64,000 nt of DNA from contig VCCP01000006.1 in NCBI GenBank assembly GCA_005765155.1, positions 3,546,501 through 3,610,500 on the forward strand, in the 5' to 3' direction. Source of the stretch: Zelopaecilomyces penicillatus. Lineage: Eukaryota > Ascomycota > Sordariomycetes > Hypocreales > Pseudodiploosporaceae. Shown piece by piece: positions 1 through 12,000 of this stretch. The translations under genes and the position numbers were made by a program. Positions within the stretch are counted from its first letter, which is position 1; the number at the start of each line of letters is the position of its first letter. The notes below the pieces were generated by a model. The model was not told the origin of the DNA. It ran no database searches and saw only the letters and a list, made by a program, of their open reading frames with translations.

Positions 1-1
1 T

Positions 2-3000
2 CCCATTCGAGCCCAAGTACACAAGAATCAAACTATTCACGACTTTTTACAGACACTACAAAAAGAGGCGACCGACATGATTCCATTCGAGCAAACTGGT
101 CTCCAGGGGATTTCCAAAATCGGTGAAGATTGCAGAAATGCCTGCGAGTTCCAAACGCTACTTGTAGTGCAATCCCTTGAAGGCGATCAGGGCGTAACCA
201 CGTCACTCGGCAAGTGGAGAGCGTTGTCTACACGAGGCGCTTTCACAACATACGCAGTAACGTTGGAGTGCCTTCTTGGAGCTGAGGAGACTGTGTTGAG
301 AGGAAGTTTCGATACAGACGTTGTCGATAAATGGAGGATGGAGAAAATGATGCAACAGCTCATCTCTATTATTGGCCAACTCGCCCATGCACCTCGAGAT
401 CACACGGTTGAGAAGATTCAAGTCGCCACGGTTCAAGATAAATCTACAATTTGGCAATGGCATAAAGAAGTCCCAGCACCAGTGGAGAAATGTTTACACG
501 ATCTTGTTGCTGAGCAAGTTCAGACGAGATCGGATGCCCCCGCTGTAGTCGCATTCGATGGCGAACTCACTTATAAAGAACTCGATAGACTGACCACTAA
601 GCTTGCTGCCCATTTGGTCAGAAATGGAATTTGTTCAGAGAAGATTGTACCTATTATCTTTGAGAAGTCACAATGGGCTGTGGTCGCAATGCTGGCTGTT
701 CTCAAGTCTGGTGGCGCGTTTGTTCCTCTTGATCCAAGCCAAGGGGCGGATCGACGGCAGTATATCTTGCATCATACAAACTCGCACATTGCGCTTACAT
801 CCTCTTTATACAGTGATGTTTCACTTGCACCTGGATGCACACGATTTGTGGTGGACAACGAATTCATGGCCAACCTGCCTGAGACCAACTGTGACGAGCT
901 TCCATCTCTCGCCCAGCCGGGTTTCACCGCATACATCCTCTTTACATCTGGTAGTACAGGCCAACCAAAGGGTGTTGTCATTGAACACCGCGCTGTTTCT
1001 ACCAGCTGTGTGAACCACGGAGCTTGGCTAGGATTCAACCCCGAGTCTCGAATGCTCCAGTTTTCTTCCTTTACTTTCGACGGCTGTATCGCGGAAATCT
1101 TTACAACCCTGATCCATGGAGGTTGCGTTTGTATGCCCTCGGATAAGGACAGATTGGCTGACCTCTCCGGCGCCATGAGGAGGATGGACGTAACTATCGC
1201 ATTCATGACGCCCACAGTTTCTCGAATGATTCAGTTCGCAAACCTCCCATCTTTGCGCACGCTGATTATTGGCGGTGAAGTCATGAAGCCTAGTGATTGT
1301 GAGGCATGGGATGGGATTTGCGATCTCGTGCTTGCCTACGGACCGACTGAGGCTGCCATCTTCTCCGGCTTGGGCACCTGGGTCAAGAATAAGACAAGGC
1401 CAGACAACATTGGCACTGCAGTTGGCTGTGTGAACTGGGTAGTCGACCGCTGGAATCACAATCAACTAGCTCCCCTGGGATCTGTTGGAGAGCTTCTCCT
1501 TGAAGGTCATGATCTTGCAAGGGAATATCTGAGGGAAGCTGAAAAGACCGCGGCCTCATTCATCACAGATCCTATCTGGCTACTTGAAGGCAGTGGCAAC
1601 CAAGTCGGCCGTCACGGACGTCTTTACAAAACCGGTGATCTTGTCCAATACAACATGGATGGCAGTCTAAGCTTCATTGGCCGCAAGGATATGCAGGTGA
1701 AAATCCGAGGTCAGCGATTGGAGCTTGGCGAGGTTGAGCATCATGTGCGAGAGTGCATGCCATCCGTGGCTGAAGCAATTGCAGAAGTGATCAAGCCCGA
1801 CGGCAATAATGAGAAAGCAATCCTGGCCATCTTTCTCAGCTACAATGGAGAGGCTGACAGCAAAGATATTTTGTATGAGTCGAAGCAAGCTGCAGGTGAG
1901 CTTCGTCTGGTGCGGGTGCAAGCCCAGGTTGAAAGTGGCCTGTCGCAGCGTCTGCCATCATACATGATTCCCTCTGTGTATCTGCGGGTTGCTGAAATGC
2001 CACAAATGACATCTGGAAAAACTGATCGTCGACGACTCATCCAAATGGCAACGGCATTGACTTCTCAACGTCTTGTTGACCTGCGCCGAGAGTCTGAAGG
2101 GGAGAAGCGGCAGCCACACACAGACGTACAACGTGAACTACGAGATCTTTGGGCCAAGATTCTGAACATCAATGCCGATACTATCGGGTTAGATGATAGT
2201 TTTATTGAGCTGGGAGGAGATTCAATTGCAGCAATGAAAGTCGCAGCCGAAGCCAGAAAGATCGGTCTTGATCTTGCAGTTGCAGATATCTTCCGTCGAC
2301 CCAGACTCCATCAAATGGTCAATCAGGATCTCACTTCTTCTACAGCCGCAGGAAGTGATATAAAACACTCAGAATATACCGGCCCTGTTCCACAATCATT
2401 TTCTCAGGGCAGATTGTGGTTTCTTGATCGACTCTATCCTGGCCTGACCTGGTATGTGATGCCAATTGCGGTGCGACTTCGTGGACCGCTGCGCCTTGAT
2501 GCACTCGGCGCCGCGCTTCTAGCTGTTGAAGAAAGGCATGAATCTTTGCGCACAACTTTCATGTCCAAAGATGGCCTTGACTTGCAGGTGGTCCATCCAT
2601 TCGAGCCCAAGGAGCTGAAAATTGTAGATCTTGCAGAGTCAGAAGTAGTCTCAGTGCTTGAAAAAGAGCAAACTACTGGGTTTGATCTCGAAACTGAAGC
2701 AGGCTGGAAGGTTACGATCTACTGTCTCAATGAAGTCGATCACGTTTTATCGATTGTGATGCATCATATCATCTCTGATGGATGGTCTGTTGATATTCTT
2801 CGCAAAGAATTAGAAGAATTGTATACTGCAGCTATTCAGGGCGAAGATTTGAGCTCAGTCTTGAAACCATTGCCGATCCAGTATCGAGACTATTCTGTCT
2901 GGCAACGAGAAGAGAATCAGGCCAACGAAGACAAACAGCTGGACTACTGGATTGAGCAGCTAGAGACCAGTCAACCAGCAGAGATTCTGTGCGATAAACC

Positions 3001-6000
3001 CCGACCTACTGCTTTGTCCGGGTCTGCGGCTGTGGAAGAGCTCCGAATTGACGATTCGCTTTATAATGCCATAACACAGTTTGGTAAGATCCACCAAGTA
3101 ACACCATTTGTTGTACTTTTAGCCGCATTCAGGGCAACACACTATCGTCTCACCGGAATTAATGATGCAACAATTGGGTCACCAAACGCCAACCGCAATC
3201 GCTGGGAACTCGAGAATCTTATCGGATTCTTTGTCAATATGCAGTGTGTGCGAATCAAGATTAAAGAAGAGACATCCTTCGCAGATCTGGTTGCACAGGT
3301 CAATTCAACAGTAACGACCGGGTTTGCCAATCAGGATATTCCCTTTGAGAAAATTGTCTCCAAGTTGCAAAAAGGTCGCGACCTATCACGTCACCGATTG
3401 GTCCAGGTTGTTTTCGCTGTTCATGCGCAACAAGACCTTGGACAGTTCAATTTCGAGGGGACAAAGGCAGAATTGATGGCGTTCTCAGAGTCGTCACGGT
3501 TCGATCTTGAGTGTCATTTCTTCCCAGATGAGCAGGGCTTGCGAGGTGAAGTCATGTACTCAACAGACCTCTACGAGCCAGCCACCATTAAGAGCATGCT
3601 ATCAATATTCCATGGAGTTTTGAAGCAAGAGCTAGAAACTCCAGCAGCCCAAATCGCACTCTTCCCATTACTGACTGATGATGCCTACGCTGAGCTGGAT
3701 CAAATGGGCATACTTCAAGTTGAGCGAACGGACTACCCTAGAGATTCCAGCTTGGTCGAGGTTTTCCGCAACCAGGTCGCCAATTGCCCTGACAAAGTAG
3801 CCATCAAAGATTCCTCCGGTTCTCTTACGTATATTGAGTTGGAAAATGCATCGAATCAACTTTCCAGATGGTTAGCACGTCGCGGTTTCACTAACGAGTC
3901 GCTCGTGGCTGTTTTCGCAGTGAGATCTTGTTTGGCCATAGTAACATTCCTCGGCATTCTAAAAGCTGGCTCAGCATATGTACCGCTTGATGTCAAAACG
4001 CCAGCTGGACGGATGGAGAGTATCTTGTCCTCCATTGACGGCCGTCGGCTTGTGCTAGTGGGACCAGATCAACAGCCACCCTCGATCGGCTTGGAGGATG
4101 TGGAATATGTTCGCATTGAAGATGCACTCTTGCAGGCGTCCTCCCTTGAGCAAGAGGAATCGAATGATGTGGCATTACCATCTGCTACAAGTCTTGCGTA
4201 TGTAATGTTCACCTCTGGCTCAACCGGAAAGCCGAAGGGAGTAATGGTGGAACATCGTAGCATAATGCGTTTGGTAACAAGCAGTAATACTCTCTCCCAG
4301 CTGCCAGTCTCACCTATTATGGCCCACATCTCCAACATCGCCTTTGATGCTGCAACCTGGGAGATTTATGCTACCTTGCTTAATGGAGGCACTTTGATTT
4401 GCATGGACGCCATGGCTGTTCTGGACTATACACTTATGGAGGAGACAATTATACAAGAGCAGGTGCAGACTGCCTTTATCACAACGGCTTTGTTCAAGCA
4501 ATACCTGACAGAATGCCCCTCAATGCTAGGCATGCTGGAAACACTCATCGTTGGTGGCGAGCGTATTGATCCCCAAGACATAGTTACTGCACGTAGCCTT
4601 GTCAAAGGAAAAGTTATGAGCGCCTACGGACCTACCGAAAACACAATCTTCAGCACGTTTTATCGCATTCCAGAATCCGAGACCTTTCCCAATGGCGTGC
4701 CAATCGGTCGTCCCATTAGCAACTCTGGCGCATATGTCATGGACTCGCAACTTCGTCTTGTACCACTTGGTGTTGTGGGAGAGCTGATAGTCACAGGTGA
4801 TGGGTTAGCAAGGGGTTACACTGATTCGAAGTTGAACAGCAACCGGTTCGTGTCGCTTGAGATCCAAGGAAAAATGACCAAAGCCTATCGTACTGGAGAT
4901 TATGTCCGTCATCGACCTACTGACGGCCAACTTGAATTTTTTGGCCGCATGGATGGGCAGGTGAAGATCAGAGGCCATCGCATCGAGCTTGGAGAAATTG
5001 AGCACGCCCTGAGGAACCAAAGCGCTGTAAATGATGCTGTAGTCGTTCTACAAAATCATCAAAATCGCCATGCGCAAATCATTGGGTTCGTTACGATTCG
5101 TGACGTGGATGTATCGGCTGTCGATGGAGAAGAAGACGACAATGACGAAGCTAAGCATGTTGATGAGTGGCAAGACCTCATTTTTGGGCATGAATACAAA
5201 GCAACTGAGAATGTGGATGCTTCGGCAATTGGCCGAGACTTCATCGGTTGGATTTCCATGTATGATGGTGCTGAGATTGACAAGGGAGAAATGAACGAAT
5301 GGCTAGACGATACGATTGCTTCGATTCGCAATGGTGGAGAGCCTGGCCGGGTTCTTGAGATTGGAACAGGCACGGGTATGATCCTGTTTAATCTTATTGA
5401 TGGCTTGGAGGACTACGTTGGTCTCGAACCCTCTGGCCAGGCTGTCGAGTATGTGATGCAAACAGCCAAGTCTCTACCTGGGTTAGGCGAAAATGTTCAC
5501 ATGTTCCAAGCCACTGCGACAGATCTCGGAAAATTGGAAACGCAGCCTACGCCTAACCTTCTCGTTGTCAATTCAGTTGCACAATATTTCCCAAGCCAAG
5601 AATATCTTTTCAGGGTCATCGAAGAGGTTGCTCAACTGGATGGCATGCAAACCATGTTCTTTGGTGACATGCGTTCATTTGCCTTGTATAAGCAGTTTCA
5701 AGTAACAAAGGCTCTCTTTCTTCTTGGTGATAGGGCAAGCAAGGATGAATACCGACAGAGATTCGCAGAAATTGAACAGGCTGAGATGGAGTTGCTTGTT
5801 GACCCAGCTTTCTTCACTGCCTTGACCGAGCGACTGCCTCATCTTATTGACCACGTTGAGATTCTTCCCAAAAGAATGCATGCCAGTAACGAGCTAAGCT
5901 GCTACCGTTATGCTGCTGTCGTCCATATTAAGCGACCCGGTGTAGAGTCGAAGAAAGTACATGACATTGAAGAGGGTGAATGGATTGACTTTATGGAACA

Positions 6001-9000
6001 GAACCTCGACCGCCAATCACTGTTGACCCTGTTAACGTCATCTTCACCAACTATAGCTATCAGCAATATTCCATACGAAAAGACTATCGTGGAGAGGTTC
6101 GTGCTCGAGTCACTCAATAATAAAGCAGAGAGATTACTCGATAGCGAGTGGATCTCATCTGCTCGTCAAAAAGCACAAAGTTGTCCTTCTTTTGCCGCCA
6201 TTGACCTGGCTGAGCTAGCACAACAATCGGGTTATCGAGTTGAGATCAGCTGGGCTAGACAATTCTCCCAAAATGGCGGACTTGATGCTGTTTTCCATCG
6301 CTACGAGCCTTCGACCAAGGGAGAAAGGGCGCTGTTCCAGTTTCCCATTGAGGACACCTCTTCTTTGCGAACCCTTAGTAGCCAGCCTTTACGGCAGCGA
6401 CTCAAGCAAAAAATCCAGGATCAACTGCACGAAAAGATCCGTGCGAAACTGCCAGCGTATATGGTGCCACAGTCGATCAAGATTCTCGATGAGATGCCAA
6501 TTAACGCCAATGGTAAAGTAGATCGTCGCGCTCTTGCCGATAGTGTTCAGGTACTTGTGGCTCCGCAAGGTGCGAAGAGACAGCCAACAACAGACACTGA
6601 GCGTCAAGTTCAGAGGATCTGGGCGCAAATACTGAGTATCGAGGCATCAACAATTGGTCTGGATGATAGTTTCTTCCAGCTGGGAGGTGACTCCATTGCA
6701 GCAATGAAGGTTGTGGGCGAGGCTCGTCGAATCGGCATCAAGCTCGCCGTGGCAGACATCTTCCGGCAGCCTAAGCTACATCAGATGGCCAATCACGACA
6801 TTTGCGTCGATGAAGCCGCGAGAGATATTCCACAGACTGAGTATACCGGACCTGTGCAGCAGTCGTTTGCGCAGGGACGGCTATGGTTCTTGGACCAGCT
6901 TTATCCAGGTCTGACATGGTATCTTATGCCATGCATCGTGCGATTTAGGGGGGCAATCCGACTTGATGCTCTAAGTGCAGCACTTCAGGCCATTGAGAAT
7001 CGCCATGAAACACTTCGCACGACGTTCTCATCAAATGAAGGAGTCGACTTACAGACAATCCTGCCTTTCCGTCCAAAAGATCTCAGGGTAATTGAACTGC
7101 CCGATGATAAAGAGAGCCTCTCAGCCATGCTCCAGCAAGACCAGAAGACTGCTTTCAATTTGGAGTCAGAAGCTGGCTGGAGGGTAACATTGTATCGCAT
7201 TGGTGCAGAGGACCATGTGTTGTCAATCATTATGCATCACATCATCTCTGACGGTTGGTCTGTTGATGTTCTTCGTAAAGAGTTAGGATTGTTTTACTCG
7301 GCAGCTCTACAGAGCAAAGATCCAATTTCTATAATGAAGCCACTTCCGATTCAATACCGCGATTACTCCGTCTGGCAACGAAATGACAGCCAGGCTGACG
7401 AAGATAAGCAGCTAGAGTATTGGATGCAACAGCTGGAAACCAGCCAGCCCGCGGAGCTTTTCTGTGACAGACCCAGACCTGCAACACTTTCAGGTGAGGC
7501 AGCATGGGAAGACCTACGCATTGAAAAATCTCTCTACACGAAATTGCAGCAATTCTGCAAAGATCAAGAAGTCACGCCTTTTATTGTGCTGCTGGCTGCG
7601 TTCAGAGCGACGCATTATCGCCTAACTGGTTCGATAGACGCCACAGTCGGCACTGTCAACGCTAATCGAAATAGATGGGAGCTCAAGGATATGATTGGAT
7701 TCTTTATTAATATGCAGTGCGTGCGTATCAAGGTTGAAGATGAATCTTTCGCTGGTCTTGTCAAACATGTGCATGCCACCACAACCGAGGGATTCGCCAA
7801 CCAAGATGTCCCTTTCGAAAAGATTGTGTCAAAGCTGCGGAAGGACAGAGATCTCTCACGCCATCCACTTGTTCAAGTAGTATTTGCTCTGAACTCTCAA
7901 TTAGACCTCGGCCAATTCAACTTGGAAGGCGTGGAGACCGAACAGCTTACACCTTCAATTACGTCTCGATTTGATCTTGAATTCCACTTTTTCCAGGAAC
8001 AAAATGCCCTGCATGGAGGTGTCATGTACTCAACTGATCTATATGATAGAAAAACTATTCGAAGCATGCTATCAGTCTTCTATACAGTGCTAGAGCAAGG
8101 CCTAGCAGATCCAATGGCTAAAATCGCCCTTTTCCCACTGTTAACAGACAGCGCCTATTCGGAGCTCGAGGAGATGGGTTTGGTGCACATAGAGCGAACT
8201 TCTTACCCCAAGCAAGCAAGCCTAGTTGATGTCTTCCGTTTGCAAGTTGCATCCTGCCCTGATACGGTGGCCGTCAAGGACGAGACTACCCAGATGACTT
8301 ATGCCCAACTCGACAAAGACTCAGAAAGGCTTGCCATGTGGCTCGTAAACCAGTGTCTCCCGGCTGAGGCGCTTGTAGGAGTGTTTTCAAGCCGCTCATG
8401 CGAGACAATTGTTGCTTTCCTGGCTGTGCTTAAAGCCAATCTTGCGTACGTGCCGCTCGACTCAAAAATCCCAGCAGGCCGAATGGAGAGCATTGTTTCA
8501 GCTTTCCAAACCCGAAAGCTTGTTCTTGTTGGAATTGGTGCCCACATTCCATCGATTGATATGGACGATTTAGAATTTGTTCGGATTCAAGATGCTTTGA
8601 ATCAAACGTCTCAATCAACTTCGACATTAAACACAGCGCCGTCATCATCCAGCCTGGCGTATGTCATGTTCACATCAGGTTCTACTGGCAAGCCGAAGGG
8701 CGTTATGGTCGAGCACGAGGCCATTTTGCGAGTGGTTAAAGACAGTAACATTATGCAGCATCTTACTGCTAATGGAGCGATGGCTCATATAACCAACATT
8801 GCTTTTGATGTATCCGCATGGGAGATATACGGGGCCTTGTTGAATGGCAGAACTCTGGTGTGCATCGATACCCTGACTGTTTTAGATTATGAGGAGCTTG
8901 CCCGAGTTTTTGCAAAGGAAAACATCCAATCCGCCATTTTTACGCCGGCATTGTTCAAATTGTGTCTTCTCGAGTGTCCTTCCACTATTGGGCAATTGGA

Positions 9001-12000
9001 CACACTTCTTGTGGCAGGCGACAAGGTCGACCCTCAAGACGTGTCTGCAGCAAGAGCATTTATTCGAGGCAGTTTCATCAACGCGTATGGGCCAACTGAG
9101 AACACCATCTTTAGTACTTACTACTGTCTACCTAATAATGAGCGATGTGCCAACGGTGTACCCATTGGTCGAGCGATCAGTAATTCAGGAGCGCATGTCA
9201 TGGACTCCAAAATGCGCCTCGTCCCGTTGGGGGTGATCGGCGAGCTTGTTGTTACAGGCGAAGGATTGGCGAGAGGTTATATCAACCCAGAACAAAATAC
9301 CGATCGCTTTATCTATGTCGACATTGGTGGAACCTCTGTCCGCGCGTATCGGACGGGAGATTACGTCCGATATCGTCCAAGCGATGGACAATTGGAATTC
9401 TTCGGTCGGATTGATGGTCAAGTCAAGGTTCGTGGCCATCGAATCGAGTTGGGAGAGATCGAACATGTTTTACGAACAAACAACTCCGCTGTAAATGATG
9501 CCGTCGTATTGTTACAGCAGCAGCAGGGTCGCGATCCCCAAATCGTTGGATTTGTCACGGTCCCGGAATCTGCCATGCGAGAAGCTGCTGAAGAGCAGCC
9601 GACTGGCGACGATGAGAACAAACACGTTGAAGAATGGCAGGATCTCATTTTCGGCCATGCTTACACTGCCACGGATGATCTGGAGGCATCGACAATTGGT
9701 CGAGATTTCATCGGATGGATTTCCATGTATGATGGAGCGGAGATTGATAAAGAGGAGATGAATGAATGGCTCGACGAAACCATAGTGGCCATCCGTAACG
9801 GGGGCGATCCCGGTAGCGTGTTGGAGCTTGGAACAGGTACTGGCATGATTCTATTCAACCTAATTGAAGGGCTGCAAGATTACATTGGCCTCGAGCCATC
9901 TGGCCAGGCAGTTGATTTCGTTATGCAGACGTCCAAGTCAATTCCAGCATTGGCAAACAAAGTTCACATGTACAAGGCTACTGCCACAGACATTGGGCAA
10001 CTGGATAAATCACCTACGCCCGACTTGATCGTCGTAAACTCAGTTGCTCAGTACTTTCCCAGCAGAGATTATTTGACGAGGGTAATTGAGGAAGTACTCG
10101 AGTTGAAGAGTCTCAAGACGATCTTCTTTGGAGACGTGCGATCGCATGCTCTTTATGAACAGTTTCAGGTTACAAAGACAATGCATCTCATCGGAGACAT
10201 GGCAACCAAAGAAGATTACAGTCGCAGAATGGCTGACATCAAGCAGTCCGAGATGGAACTTCTTGTTGACCCGACTTTCTTTACAGCCCTGGCGAGTCGT
10301 CTACCGCATCTTATTGCGCACGTCGAAATCCTGCCAAAGAAAATGAAAGCTACCAATGAGTTGAGTTGCTACCGATATGCTGCAGTTATTCACACAAAGA
10401 GATCCGATGATGTAGTTGGGGGTCAGATTCATGAGATCAAGGACAATGACTGGGTTGACTTCATGGCCCATAACTTGGATAGCGAATCGCTTCTTCAGAT
10501 GCTACAGCGCTCTTCAAGATCGTCCGTCGTAGCAGTGGGCAATATTCCATGCGAGAAGACCATCGTGGAACGGCATGTCATTGATGCGTTGAACAACAAA
10601 AATGGCAGCTTGTATGATCATGATTGGGTTATATCAGCTCGCAAAAAGGCACAAAGCTGCCCATCACTCTCAGCTGTCGACTTGGTTACAATCGCCGAGC
10701 AGGCAGGCTACCGAGTCGAACTTAGCTGGGCCCGACAACACTCACTGCGTGGCGGTATTGACGCGGTCTTCCATCAATACAAACCCATTAATGATGGGGG
10801 CAGAGTATTATTCAACTTCCCTACAGAAGATCACAGCCGACCAGCTCAGTCACTTGCAAGCCAGCCCTTGCGACAGCGCCTCAAGGTAAAAATTGCAGAC
10901 GAGCTCCGAGAGAGCGTCATGGAAAGACTTCCCGCCTATATGGTTCCGCAGACAATTAAGATATTAGAAAAGATGCCAATCAATGCAAACGGCAAGGTTG
11001 ACCGGAAAGCTCTTACTGAGAGTATTTCTACGCAAATGGTAGCACAGGGACCAAAGCGGCAGCCGACCAAAAAAATCGAGCAGCAGATGCAGAAGCTCTG
11101 GGCACAAGTATTAAATATTGACGCCTCAATCATCGGACTAGATGATAGCTTTTTCCACCTAGGAGGTGATTCTATTGCGGCGATGAAACTTGTGGGAGCT
11201 GCCCGAAAAGCTAAAATCAGCTTGACCGTGTCCGACATCTTCAAGCTCCCCACGCTCGTGGCGATAAGCGGCCTGCAAGGCCAAGAGGATTTCCAGATCG
11301 AGGAATCGAAAGCTCCCGAGCCATTTTCTCTAATCAGTGAAGCGGTTAAGGACAGTGTCATGGAATCTGCCACAGAGTTCATGGACACGAGCAGCATCGC
11401 TGACATCTTCCCCACCACAAGCTTTCAGTCTTTGAACATCGAGGAGAGCTTGAAGTTCCCATTCCAAAGCCTCAACTACTTCTTCATCGATTTTGGGTTG
11501 GGCCTGGATGCTGAACGTCTTGAACAAAGTTGCGACACACTGACTGAGCACTTTTTATCTCTACGCTCTTGCTTCGTCCCTGCGCAAGGCAAGTACTGGC
11601 AGGTTGTTAGGCAGAAGCTTTCCATTTCCATGATCGTAAATGAAACCACAGATGATCCTGTGCAGGTAGCTGAAGAATTCTGTTTCAAAGACAAAAATGA
11701 AGGCTTTCAGCCTGGCCAGTCACCGACAAAGTTCGTCCTAATCCGAAACAAATCCAAGGGCAGCAGACTCATTCTTCGACTCTCCCACAACCAGTATGAT
11801 GGTGTTAGTATGCCAGCCCTTATTAACACCCTTCGTGATTTATACATTGGCAAGACTATCTCGCTTGGCCCAGACTTTTCAGTCTATCGTGCGTACTGTA
11901 CCCGCCGGGAGGATATCTCGATTTCCCATTGGGGGGATCTCTTACATGGATCAAATCTGACCGAGCTTGCCTCATCCATTGCTTCCTTGGAAACATCTCC

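Noticed and set aside
77..79. ATG at 77 as the NRPS start codon
   Set aside because: The same frame is open to the window edge and the upstream codons continue the condensation domain, so this methionine is internal.
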